The notes below the pieces were generated by a model. The model was given only the letters and a program-made list of their open reading frames with translations. It ran no database searches and had not been told where the DNA came from. The translations under genes were made by a program, and so were the position numbers. Of a DNA stretch of 64,000 nt, positions 1 through 8,700 are shown piece after piece. The stretch's first letter is position 1; every line of letters begins with the position of its first letter. The stretch covers positions 67,008-131,007 of the forward strand of contig JAFEBI010000001.1 in NCBI GenBank assembly GCA_018242725.1, written 5' to 3'. The DNA is from Nitrospira sp. GTDB taxonomy: Bacteria; Nitrospirota; Nitrospiria; Nitrospirales; Nitrospiraceae.

Positions 1-1
1 C

Positions 2-229
2 GAGAACACTGACTGGCAGCGCGAGCTCTCTATATCCCACTATACGATCGGTAGTATTGTCGAAGAACAAGGTCAACTAAAAAGTGCTCTTAGGGAGTTT
101 GAGGCTGACCTTATGATCTCTAGGCGGCTTTGCGCAGTAAATCCATCAAACACGAAATGGCAGGAAGATCTGACTCTCACAGAAGAAGCAGTAAAGCGGA
201 TCCGTGACAAGCTCGAAAGTCAAAGCTGA
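2..229 (+). CDS. C-terminal end of a TPR-repeat protein (partial)
   Basis: An open frame enters from the left edge and stops at TGA 227-229, giving about 75 residues. It begins with a DWQRELSISHYTIG-type motif and continues with EEQGQLKSALREFEADL and a closing NTKWQEDL segment. This spacing is typical of the degenerate tetratricopeptide repeats, with a DWQRDLSVS-like repeat signature, found at the C-termini of large bacterial NACHT/NB-ARC, TIR or CHAT-type proteins. Only the last one or two repeats are in the window, so the N-terminal effector or ATPase module cannot be seen. The TPR assignment rests on motif recognition. Confidence 0.6.
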   Translation, partial: ENTDWQRELSISHYTIGSIVEEQGQLKSALREFEADLMISRRLCAVNPSNTKWQEDLTLTEEAVKRIRDKLESQS

Positions 230-702
230 AAGAGAAAAGGTCCTTGCGGCATTAATTGTTCCTGTATAAGACTTCCAATAGTCAATTGGCTCCGAGATTT
301 TAAGGTCGGCAGAGAGACTTGCGCGACACGACCGCGAAGCGCAGAAGCCCGGAAATATGTTCAAAGCCACTGGTGCGAGCAACTAACTCGGTTGGTTAGC
401 CGGTTATACCCTGGTTCAACCCCGAGCTTGGTTATCCACACAGTGGTGGGTGCCATCCAATCTGCGATGGTTTTCCGTCTGAAATGCTCGCCATAAATTG
501 ACCCCTCGTACAACCGAGAGCGTGCATAGTTGCCAACCGCACGAAACTAGAGCCCCAGGCTTTTCCCATACCTCAGAGCAAGAGAGCCAGTTGGGAGTTT
601 CGGTCCGGCCTCCGGATAAAGGTTGCAACTCTTGGTGACCGATCAGAACTTGTGGTTATTCTGGGATCCTTACTCGAATTTTTATTTGCGCACCGTTTGA
701 GA
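230..702. other. Intergenic stretch without a convincing gene
   Basis: About 470 bases between the TPR protein and the methyltransferase. The open frames here are short, lack ribosome binding sites and resemble no family I know. A TTATCCACA motif, like half of a DnaA box, sits near 430, but it is single and so not evidence for an origin. Confidence 0.5.
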
Positions 703-732
703 TTGACAGGCAGAGGTAGGACAGCTTACGGT
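703..732 (+). promoter_or_regulatory. Possible promoter of the methyltransferase gene
   Basis: A perfect -35 hexamer TTGACA at 703-708 is followed after 18 bases by a weak -10 (TACGGT, 727-732). The GTG start of the next gene lies 7 bases further on, so a transcript would begin about at the start codon. The -10 matches consensus at only three of six positions. Confidence 0.3.
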
Positions 733-739
733 TGGCCGC

Positions 740-1591
740 GTGAGACGGCCGCGAGACACATCCAGTAACAATCTTCCCCTTACTCTCACGCCAAGCTACC
801 GACTCGCTGCAAGTGGACGGCAGAAGAGTGAAGACGAGCGGCTGAACCTTCTCGAACAACTCTTCGACCCACTTTCTCGGCAACGGCGTGCCTTGGTCCA
901 GCCAGGGTGGCGATGTCTCGAAGTGGGCGCAGGCCGTGGATCCATGGCCAAGTGGCTTGCCCAGCAAGTTGGTGAACATGGCCGGGTAATCGCCACCGAT
1001 GTCGACACCACCTACCTTCAACGCCTCACTATCCCAAACCTCGAAATACGCCGACACAACATTCTGAGCGATTCATTGGACGAGTTTGGCCCCGGCTCAT
1101 TTGATCTGGTCTGCGCACGCCTTGTGCTCTTCTGGCTTACAGGCAAACAAGAGAACGCTATTCGCCGTATGGTGGAGTGCTTGCGGCCAGGGGGATGGCT
1201 CATTGACGAGGATGGTGATTGGGGTCTGGTCGCCCCTGTAGACCCTGCGCATCCTCACTATGAACTGTATCACCGTGCCTGGAAGAACGGTGAGTGGTGG
1301 ACCGCACGAGGGTATGACCCACTATTTGGGCGGAAACTTCCGGTCCTGTTTGAGCGCTGTGGCCTGACTAATCTCCGCCATAAGGCGAGTGCGTCGGTTG
1401 TCAGGAGCGATAGCCCGTGGGGACTGTGGTGGCGACAAAGTTTGGATGGAATCCGTGCTTCCGAACAGGCCGATGGGAGTCTCACAGAAGAGCGTGACAA
1501 AGAGTATGAAGCGCTAACAGCCCCGCTGAACGACTCATCATGCTGGTTGATGACGGCCCCGATCCACGCCTGCTGGGGCCAACGAATCTGA
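740..1591 (+). CDS. Class I SAM-dependent methyltransferase
   Basis: A 283-residue protein with a GTG start. Motif I of the Rossmann-like methyltransferase fold is clear (LEVGAGRGSMAKWL, about residues 53-66), followed by an acidic strand end (VIATDVDTTYL) and a post-I segment (FDLVCARLVLFWL). The last 40 residues end in a typical methyltransferase C-terminal strand finishing in WGQRI. The substrate cannot be told from the sequence; members of this group act on small molecules. It stands alone, converging on the thioesterase gene. There is no Shine-Dalgarno sequence before the GTG and the putative promoter lies directly upstream, so the mRNA may be leaderless. Confidence 0.8.
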   Translation: MRRPRDTSSNNLPLTLTPSYRLAASGRQKSEDERLNLLEQLFDPLSRQRRALVQPGWRCLEVGAGRGSMAKWLAQQVGEHGRVIATDVDTTYLQRLTIPNLEIRRHNILSDSLDEFGPGSFDLVCARLVLFWLTGKQENAIRRMVECLRPGGWLIDEDGDWGLVAPVDPAHPHYELYHRAWKNGEWWTARGYDPLFGRKLPVLFERCGLTNLRHKASASVVRSDSPWGLWWRQSLDGIRASEQADGSLTEERDKEYEALTAPLNDSSCWLMTAPIHACWGQRI

Positions 1592-1680
1592 TGAGTGCCT
1601 CGCCGCTCCCACAAGACCGTCGAGACACAAATCCAGCTCTCGTGGACCAGACAGCAACCTATGAGAATGAATGATGAAAT

Positions 1681-2094
1681 TTATGAAGCGAGAGATTCAC
1701 TGGAAGGCGGTGCCAGCTGCAGCGCGGCGACCAAGCCTTTGTCCAGCCGTATAACTTTGCCGTTTCCATTCGTCGCCGCCAACCGAGCCGAGCCCTTTAC
1801 CACGATACGCCCACTCACCTTCTCACGGATGACATGTGAAAAGGTCAAGGCTGCTCGAGTCACATCTCCGACTTCCGTTTCGACAACCAGCGTCTCTCCA
1901 TACCGGCCAGGCGAGCAATAGTCCACCTCCGCCCGCACAACAACAAAGATAACACCCTGCTCCATTAGGGCAGCCACCGAATGTCCACGCATTTCAAGAT
2001 ATTCCGTCCGGGCCCGTTCAAAATATTTCAGGTAGTTGGCGTAGTACACGACTCCACCGCAGTCGGTATCTTCGTAGTACACACGAATTTCCAT
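1681..2094 (-). CDS. ybgC: YbgC/FadM-like acyl-CoA thioesterase
   Basis: A 137-residue hotdog-fold protein of the usual length for the 4-hydroxybenzoyl-CoA/YbgC family. The N-terminal signature, an acidic residue followed by VVYYANYLKYFERART, holds the catalytic Asp (YEDTDCGG, residues 7-14) and the helix that packs against the acyl-CoA. Family members hydrolyse short- or medium-chain acyl-CoA or acyl-ACP; in enterobacteria ybgC lies beside tol-pal, which is not the case here. The ATG at 2094 gives the expected N-terminus. It reads in the same direction as the upstream Csm6-like gene with about 60 bases between, so co-transcription is possible. Confidence 0.88.
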   Translation of the reverse strand: MEIRVYYEDTDCGGVVYYANYLKYFERARTEYLEMRGHSVAALMEQGVIFVVVRAEVDYCSPGRYGETLVVETEVGDVTRAALTFSHVIREKVSGRIVVKGSARLAATNGNGKVIRLDKGLVAALQLAPPSSESLAS

Positions 2095-2155
2095 GGTTAT
2101 AAATTAGCCGTGTCACGAGCCACGGGAAAAACCGCATTGGTCATTTGGTTTTATC

Positions 2156-3412
2156 TTAGAGACTCAGCACTGGAAACTTCGGCAGCGACGTCTCGTTGAC
2201 GCCTGACAATCTGACAACCACCTCGTACAGTTGCTGTACCCGCTCGGATTTGATCGGTTCGAACCCGTGCCCCAGCACAGCGTGATTTGCCGCATCAAGC
2301 AATGGCTTCATCTTGGGCCATTCCCGCAAGAACCCCTGCCCCAGCTGATCGCCCAACCCGGCCAGGACACGAAACTGCGCTTGGAGTGGCAGCTTGTACT
2401 TGCCGTCGATATCTTCGAGGTAGCAGGTCCGACAAACTTCTTGAAGAGCAACCGGCAGCTGTGCGGGCTGCGCATCCCAACTCTTGATCTTGTGTGATTT
2501 ATAGAGACGGACTTGAGCACAGACCTCAAGCGCCCGGACAAGCGACATCATGGCTGTTTCGGGATCATGGCGAGCATGGAGTCGCCTGCCGGTAGAGGCC
2601 AACAAGTCCAAGACCAGCGACTCCTTGACTTCTGCCGGATCGAGCACGAGTTTCTCAAGAAAACCGGCATTGACTTTGATCGGAGAGATGATGGCCTTTA
2701 ATCCAGGCGGCCCACCCCACAGCGACGCCATTTCCAGAGCCTTTGCAGCAGTCTTCAACTTCTCCCATGCTTGACGATACTGAAACCGCTCCCACAATTC
2801 ATAGCCTTCTACCAGATCTCCGAATGCCCGATAGAGCGGTTTCTGCCCGCCGCTGACCCGCAACTCCACATCGCGGAAGAGTTTCGCCGCACTATGAAAC
2901 AGTCCTCGGTTGAACAGCTCGCATCCTTCACGACGCGCCACCGCTGCCTGTTCATCCCAGGGATTACTTTGCTTCCAAAGAAAGAACTTCCCGTTCACTT
3001 CAACGCGGTCATCCTCTTGCCCCTCTTGAGCAGGACTCAACGCCACCACGCGAGAGGTCCAGGGCACGGCCACCAATGTAAGCGCACCCGCCATTGCGGG
3101 CGTGGCTCCACTCATGTCCACCACCAGTTCTCCTGGTTGGATGGCCCAGGTCCGAAACAGTTCCGGAAGTGAGGAAGCGAGCGTCTTGAAGGTCGAGGAA
3201 AACTCCGTCACATCTTCCAGCACGATCCAATCCCATCGCTTGGGCATCTGATCGATGTTCGGCTGGACAGCCGCCTCAACCAGCGACTTGCTGCCTTCCG
3301 GCAAGACAAAACACAAGGCCTCGGGTTTGAGCCGATTGATCGAATACACGGCAGCCGCGGCATCGTCGACCAATGCAACCACGAGTGCCTTGATGGGTTG
3401 ATCCTGCGCCAT
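2156..3412 (-). CDS. Stand-alone Csm6/Cas02710-like (TIGR02710) protein
   Basis: A 418-residue protein when started at the ATG at 3412; the frame stays open further upstream, but that stretch would run through gmhA and has non-coding character. The N-terminal 150 residues look like a CARF-type Rossmann domain: strand ALVVALVDD, then VVDMSGATPAMAGAL, corresponding to the DxTGGTK-like motif of TIGR02710 proteins. The C-terminal half is helical and ends in a HEPN-like segment, HAVLGHGFEPI. In relatives I recall this site as RNxxxxHGFEP with an R-x(4-6)-H RNase motif; by my alignment the Arg is Asn here. No CRISPR array or other cas gene is present in the window. Known relatives bind cyclic oligoadenylate and cleave RNA. 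Family assignment is from pattern memory. Confidence 0.65.
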   Translation of the reverse strand: MAQDQPIKALVVALVDDAAAAVYSINRLKPEALCFVLPEGSKSLVEAAVQPNIDQMPKRWDWIVLEDVTEFSSTFKTLASSLPELFRTWAIQPGELVVDMSGATPAMAGALTLVAVPWTSRVVALSPAQEGQEDDRVEVNGKFFLWKQSNPWDEQAAVARREGCELFNRGLFHSAAKLFRDVELRVSGGQKPLYRAFGDLVEGYELWERFQYRQAWEKLKTAAKALEMASLWGGPPGLKAIISPIKVNAGFLEKLVLDPAEVKESLVLDLLASTGRRLHARHDPETAMMSLVRALEVCAQVRLYKSHKIKSWDAQPAQLPVALQEVCRTCYLEDIDGKYKLPLQAQFRVLAGLGDQLGQGFLREWPKMKPLLDAANHAVLGHGFEPIKSERVQQLYEVVVRLSGVNETSLPKFPVLSL

Positions 3413-3421
3413 TGCGCGACG

Positions 3422-3450
3422 ACTATACCACTGCCCACATCCTGGTTCAA
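3422..3450 (-). promoter_or_regulatory. Predicted promoter of the Csm6-like gene
   Basis: On the minus strand TTGAAC (3450-3445) and TATAGT (3427-3422) are separated by exactly 17 bases, a strong sigma-70-type match. Transcription would start about 3 bases before the ATG at 3412, leaving no room for a ribosome binding site, and none is visible. Confidence 0.6.
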
Positions 3451-3484
3451 TTTGACACTGCGGAACGGACGAATGCCTCAAACC

Positions 3485-3513
3485 TTGACACCCTAAGCCC
3501 TCTTCCCTAGAAT
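3485..3513 (+). promoter_or_regulatory. Predicted promoter of gmhA
   Basis: A perfect TTGACA (3485-3490), a 17-base spacer and TAGAAT (3508-3513) form a near-consensus sigma-70 promoter. The ATG of gmhA is 7 bases after the -10 box, so the predicted transcription start coincides with the start codon. No Shine-Dalgarno sequence is seen. Confidence 0.7.
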
Positions 3514-3520
3514 CGCGCCC

Positions 3521-4099
3521 ATGCAAACAGTGGTATTGACGGCTTTCACAGACAGTGCCAACGTCAAACAGCAATTTGCGCGAGAGCATGTCGATCGCAT
3601 CGTGCAGGTAGCGAAGCTCATCGCGAACGCGTTCAACAACGGCAACAAAGTTCTGCTCTTCGGCAACGGCGGAAGCTCCACGGATGCCGCGCACATCGCC
3701 GCCGAATTCGTCGGACGATATCGGCGCGACCGAGTGCCTCTCCCCGCGATCGCCCTCGCGACGGACATCGCCGCTATTACGTGCATCGCCAATGACTATG
3801 GGTATGAAGAGCTCTTCGCCCGCCAAGTTCGAGCGCATGGTCGAACGGGTGATATTGCCGTCGGCATCAGTACCAGCGGGAACTCTCCCAATGTTCTGAA
3901 AGGTATCGCGGTGGCTCGTGAATGCGGACTCATCACGGTGGCTTGGACCGGCGGATCGGGAGGCAAGCTAGCCGGCCTTGTCGACTACCCGTTTATCGTG
4001 CCGTCCACCCTGACATCCCGGATCCAAGAAAGCCATATTACGCTCGGTCATGTCCTATGCGAGCTGATAGAGGATCATCTCCTTGGGAACACGCCCTGA
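3521..4099 (+). CDS. gmhA: Sedoheptulose 7-phosphate isomerase (GmhA)
   Basis: A 192-residue SIS-domain protein, the family's usual length. The glycine-rich loop LLFGNGGSSTDAAHIAAEFVGRY (residues 45-67) and the second substrate loop GISTSGNSPNVLKGI match phosphoheptose isomerases; the C-terminal helix with ESHITLGHVLCELIE carries the metal/active-site Glu and His. It converts sedoheptulose 7-phosphate to D-glycero-D-manno-heptose 7-phosphate, the first step of ADP-heptose synthesis for the LPS core. The next gene begins inside its 3' end, and rfaE2, a later step of the same pathway, lies 5 kb downstream. A near-consensus promoter ends 7 bases before the ATG. Confidence 0.93.
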   Translation: MQTVVLTAFTDSANVKQQFAREHVDRIVQVAKLIANAFNNGNKVLLFGNGGSSTDAAHIAAEFVGRYRRDRVPLPAIALATDIAAITCIANDYGYEELFARQVRAHGRTGDIAVGISTSGNSPNVLKGIAVARECGLITVAWTGGSGGKLAGLVDYPFIVPSTLTSRIQESHITLGHVLCELIEDHLLGNTP

Positions 4100-5072
4100 C
4101 CGGACAACTCCAACACGCCGTCCTGCCTTGATTGCTCCGATCAATGTATCGGACCTCAAGACCTATCCATTGAAGAAACGGTACAGCAAGGTTCTGGTCT
4201 CCGACTTTGCAACGCCTTGGAAACGTGGAGGTTCTTTCAAGACTTTCTGCGATGGCTTGCCTGACATCCTCGCGGTCAAGTCGTTGCGAGCCGTCACCCG
4301 AGCCATTGTCAAAGCCCATCGGAAACACCGCCCCGTCATCATCGGAATCGGTGCGCATGTCATTAAGGTGGGGCTTGCCCCAATCATCACGAATTTGATG
4401 GAACGGGGGATCGTCACTGCAGTGGCCATGAACGGCGCGGGGATTATTCATGACTTCGAACTGGCCCTCATGGGGCATACCTCCGAGGAAGTCGATACTG
4501 AAATCGATGAAGGTCGATTTGGTATGGCGGAGGAGACGGGACGGATCTTGAACGATGCCATCATCCGTGGCGCAACGGCAGGCCAGGGATTGGGGGAAGC
4601 CATCGGGAACTACATGAATCAGGCGGCGCATCAGTTCCCGAATCGCCGGACCAGCATTCTCGCCACCGGCGTTCGACTTGGGGTGCCGGTCACCGTCCAT
4701 GTTGCGGTCGGAACCGATATTATCCACATGCACCCCTCGGCTGATGGAGCCGCTATCGGGGCCACGTCGCTGCTCGACTTTCGGCGCCTGACAGCCGTGG
4801 TTGCCAAGATGGAAGGCGGGGTGTACCTCAACATCGGATCCGCCGTCATTCTGCCAGAAGTCTTTCTGAAAACGCTGTCGCTGGGGCGGAACCTCGGCCA
4901 TCCGATCTCGAACATTACCACCGCCAATATGGACTTCTTAGTCCATTACCGCCCTCAGACCAACGTCGTGCGACGTCCGACGCAGAAGAGTGGGCAGGGC
5001 TATTCGTTGACCGGCCATCATGAGATTATGTTGCCGTTACTCGCGGCAGCAGTGTTGGAGGAACTGGGATGA
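4083..5072 (+). CDS. Deoxyhypusine-synthase-like conserved protein
   Basis: Up to 329 residues from a TTG at 4083 that overlaps the end of gmhA; another in-frame TTG at 4128 is a shorter alternative that starts nearer the conserved part. Conserved-looking elements are PVIIGIGAHVIKVGLAP, AVAMNGAGIIHDFELAL and VTVHVAVGTDIIHMHP, which point to a Rossmann-type nucleotide-binding fold. I recall relatives described as deoxyhypusine synthase family members and placed beside heptose genes in other bacteria, but the true enzyme and its lysine chemistry are not demonstrated here. No function is assigned. Overlap with gmhA and a 4-base ATGA overlap with the next gene show that the three are one transcription unit. 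Confidence 0.6.
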   Translation: MGTRPDRTTPTRRPALIAPINVSDLKTYPLKKRYSKVLVSDFATPWKRGGSFKTFCDGLPDILAVKSLRAVTRAIVKAHRKHRPVIIGIGAHVIKVGLAPIITNLMERGIVTAVAMNGAGIIHDFELALMGHTSEEVDTEIDEGRFGMAEETGRILNDAIIRGATAGQGLGEAIGNYMNQAAHQFPNRRTSILATGVRLGVPVTVHVAVGTDIIHMHPSADGAAIGATSLLDFRRLTAVVAKMEGGVYLNIGSAVILPEVFLKTLSLGRNLGHPISNITTANMDFLVHYRPQTNVVRRPTQKSGQGYSLTGHHEIMLPLLAAAVLEELG

Positions 5073-5755
5073 AACCGGCCTCAACCGCTTCACCCACCTC
5101 AGGCCTCCCGTCTTCGGATGCATTACAGGCCTATTGGCAGCAGTTGAATACGCAATATTTTTCCGGCTCGCTCCCGCCGATTGCGATCCTCTGGAGTCGT
5201 CGCCTGACCTCCTCGGTCGGGATGTTCAGCAGTCGCGGAGGCCCACGAGCCGCCTTCACACATCGGAATTGCCGACAGATCCGCCTCTCACTTCTGCTGT
5301 TCGAACAACTGACTCACCGGACACCGTCGATCAAGCAGGAACTACGCAACACCCTCGCACATGAAATGATCCATCAATGGCAATTTGATATTCTGAAACG
5401 ACGACCTGATCATGGTCTCGCGTTTCTGCGGAAAATGAAACAGATCAATGGTTCGGGAGATGTTGCAGTCACGACGTACCACTCACTGGAGAAGGAAGTC
5501 ATTGCCTTGTCGAGATTCTCCTGGCAATGCCTCGACTGCGGGCGTCTCTATCGGCGGCAACGGAAAACGATCCAACCTCAACGACATCACTGCGGAGCCT
5601 GCCGAGGAACCTTGCAAGAACTCACCTCGGAACCAGCGCGGCACACGGATGATGGGCGCCCGTCCACTGGTCAGGCTTCCAAGTCGCGCGCGCGACCGCG
5701 ACCACCACAGAACCCCACAAGCTCACCGAAGCAATTGACGCTCGAACTGGCGTGA
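5069..5755 (+). CDS. SprT-like zinc metalloprotease domain protein
   Basis: A 228-residue protein. The SprT signature is present: HEMIHQWQ (about residues 98-105) followed by a third metal-ligand His in RRPDHGLAF. After it comes a C-terminal zinc ribbon with CLDCGRLY and, 20 residues later, CGACRGTL. The last 50 residues are basic and low complexity. Eukaryotic Spartan/SPRTN proteases of this fold cut DNA-protein crosslinks; bacterial SprT-like proteins are poorly studied, so a role in DNA repair is only an inference. The ATG overlaps the preceding stop (ATGA), so translation is probably coupled to the upstream gene. Confidence 0.8.
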   Translation: MKPASTASPTSGLPSSDALQAYWQQLNTQYFSGSLPPIAILWSRRLTSSVGMFSSRGGPRAAFTHRNCRQIRLSLLLFEQLTHRTPSIKQELRNTLAHEMIHQWQFDILKRRPDHGLAFLRKMKQINGSGDVAVTTYHSLEKEVIALSRFSWQCLDCGRLYRRQRKTIQPQRHHCGACRGTLQELTSEPARHTDDGRPSTGQASKSRARPRPPQNPTSSPKQLTLELA

Positions 5756-5786
5756 CCTGAAGGAAACATCAAGAAGGGACTCTCTA

Positions 5787-8700
5787 TTAGGCGGCTTCCT
5801 GACTCTCACCAGACCGATACCCCTCGCGTGCGGTCTTCATGCGCTTAAGAACGGTCGCCAAGGCCTCGACTGAAATCGGTTTGGAAAGATAGTCATCCAT
5901 CCCTGCATCCAGACATTGCTCACGGTCTCCCTGCATGGCGTTGGCAGTCAAGGCCACAATCAGTACGCGATGGGAAGTTACCGATTTCTGGTTACGGATT
6001 CCTGGTTTTGAGTCTGAAACTCGAAACTCCAAACTCGAAACTAATTCGGCCGCCTCCCGTTCCCGAATAAGACGTGTCGCGTCAAAGCCGTCCATCTCCG
6101 GCATTTGACAGTCCATGAAGATCACGTCATAACGTATCCGGGACAGCGCCTCAACCACCTCTCGCCCGTTGGCCACCACGTCGATACGATACCCCAATCG
6201 CTGGAAGAGGCGGACCGCCACTTTTTGATTGACGACGTTATCCTCAGCCAGAAGGATGCGAAGGTCGACATTGGCCTTCGTCTCAGCAAGAGTATGGCGA
6301 GTAATGAGGGGAACCGGTTGATTCGCCACCGCCACACCGGATGCGGCAGAGTACTGCGTCATGACGGCAACAAGACAATCGTGTAATTGTCGCTCACGAA
6401 TTGGCTTTGTCAGGTAAGCGGAAATTCCTGCTGCTTTCGCGGTTTTCGCATCTCCCCGTCGACCAAATGAGGTCAGCAGCACCAGTTGGCTCTCGGCCCC
6501 TCCCGCTCGTGCCCGTATGGTGCGCGCCAATTCGAGTCCATCCGTCGGCCCCATATCCACGTCCAACAGCACAAGGTCAAAAGCCGGTTGCCTGTGCGCC
6601 TGACTCAGGGCTATGAGCGCTTCGGGTCCGGTCGTGACGAGCGTCGGCTGCATCCCCCATTTTTTCGTCATCACCTCCATGATTTTTCGGTTGATGGCCT
6701 TGCTATCCACGATGAGAATGTGGAGACCGGCCAACAGGACGGAATTCTTCTCGACTACCTGGGAATCACCGACCTGTTTACGCAAATTCACTGTAAACCA
6801 GAAGCAGCTCCCGACGCCCACTTGGCTCGTCACTCCGATCGCTCCTCCCATCAACTCGATCAGGCGTTTGCAAATCGCAAGACCGAGACCGGTTCCGCCG
6901 TACTTCCTCGCCATGGATCCATCGGCCTGACTGAACGACTGGAATAGTCGGTCACGGGTCTCTTCGGAAATACCAATCCCCGTATCCGTGATCGCCACAC
7001 GAATCGTGGTCTCTTCTTTCGACTCAGCTTCAACGGTGACCTCCACCACCACATCTCCCTGGTCGGTAAACTTGATCGCATTTGCGGTCAAGTTCATGAT
7101 GATCTGACGGAGACGACCTGGGTCGCCCAGCAAGTGTCTCGGCACCTCGGCATGGAACAGGCAGGCCAAATTCAGTCCTTTTGAGGACGCGCGCTCCGCC
7201 ACGAGATCCAGCGATTCGTCAATCGCGAGGCGAAGATCGAACGCAATCGTCTCCAACTCCAGTTTCCCAGCCTCAATCTTTGAGAAGTCAAGGACATCGT
7301 TGATGATCGTCAACAGATGATCGCCACAGGTCCGCACCGTTTCAGCATATTCACGTTGCTCCTCCGTGAGTTGGGTGTCCAACAGAAGCCCGGTCATCCC
7401 GATCACCCCATTCATCGGCGTTCGGATTTCGTGACTCATGCTGGCAAGAAACAAAGACTTAGCCTCGGTTGCGGCTTTGGCTTCCCTCAACGCGCCGTCT
7501 AATTGGTGATTGATCTGCTCCATTTGCTGGGCATAGTTTTTCAACGACTGCTCCGCTTCTTTTCGTCCGGTGATATCCCGAATGAACGCACTAAAGATCG
7601 TGACACCCTCGATCGTCAACGGAGTCATGGCAAGTTCCATAGGGAATTCCCGACCATCTCGCCGAAGCCCGATCATTTCTACCAGTCGATGAGCGGTGGG
7701 CACATCCCGAGACTGAAGCAGGCGCTGAACGTATGCTCGATAGCCTGGACGCTGGGACAGCGGACAAAGCGTGTCGGCTGCATCTCTCCCAATAGCCTCC
7801 AGCGCAGACCACCCAAAGACCTGTTCCGCCTGGGCATTCCACTCCGTAATACCGCCGCTTTCATCCATGGTCATAACCGCATCGAGAGCCGTGTCGATGA
7901 TCAAGCTGGTGCGGGCCTCGTTCTGATGCAACGCGGCTTCCACTTCGGTCCGTTCGACGAAGAGGCCAATCTGACTTCCGGTCGTGCCCAACGCTCGTAA
8001 CAGATCCCTATCCTCCGCCTGAGCCTCTCGGCTGAAGAATTCCATCACGCCATAGACGTTGGCTCTGAGCCAAATCGGAAAAGCACAGGCTCCACGCAGC
8101 GCTCCCGGGTTCTCAAGAGACTCACGTGTAAAGAGAGAAGCTCCTGCAATATCCTCAATCCACAAGGGCTCGCCACGCGCCCAGCAACACCCCGGTAGAT
8201 CGGAACCAGGACCGTGATCCTGTTGCCGACTGTTGCGCACGAACTCCTGGACCACTGTGGAATCAACGGACCACCCATCCGCGCAGGTAAGCGATCGTCG
8301 ATCGTCCTGTACCCTCCAGAATACCCCGACCTGCCAATCCAGACTGACCGCGATCGCCTGCAAGAGGTCCGGGATGGCTTGCTCAACCGTAGAGGACGCC
8401 GCCAGCACTTTCGCCACCGCATGTTGGAGGGTTTGACGACGATCGGCACGCTTTTGCTCCGTCACATCTTGAAGCACACTCAGAACAGAACCAACTGACC
8501 CATTTGCAGCTGGAAGCGGAACGGTGATCATCTCGACCCATCGAATCTGACGGGACAATCCAACCAGTCTGCACCGTCCACGGGTTTCACGTCCCTCTCG
8601 AACAGCCTTGTGCAGGTCGTCGAGTTGCTGATGATCACCCGTATGGATAAAGTCTCGGAGATCTCGGCCGATGATTTCTTCTGAAAACCCGGCGCCAAAA

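Noticed and set aside
360-430. tRNA-like stretch around GGTTCAACCCC
   Set aside because: The T-loop lacks TTCGA/TTCAA-R context with a matching stem, and no D or anticodon arm can be drawn.
416-1057. Minus-strand frames of 70-133 codons
   Set aside because: No ribosome binding sites or domains; the larger one is antisense to the methyltransferase gene.
3413-3838. N-terminal extension of the Csm6-like frame by 142 codons
   Set aside because: It would run antisense through the start of gmhA, the residues have no family resemblance, and a good promoter sits inside it just before ATG 3412.
4038-4901. 287-codon minus-strand frame
   Set aside because: Lies wholly antisense to the deoxyhypusine-synthase-like gene; composition (many His, Gly, Arg, Asp) is typical of a shadow frame.
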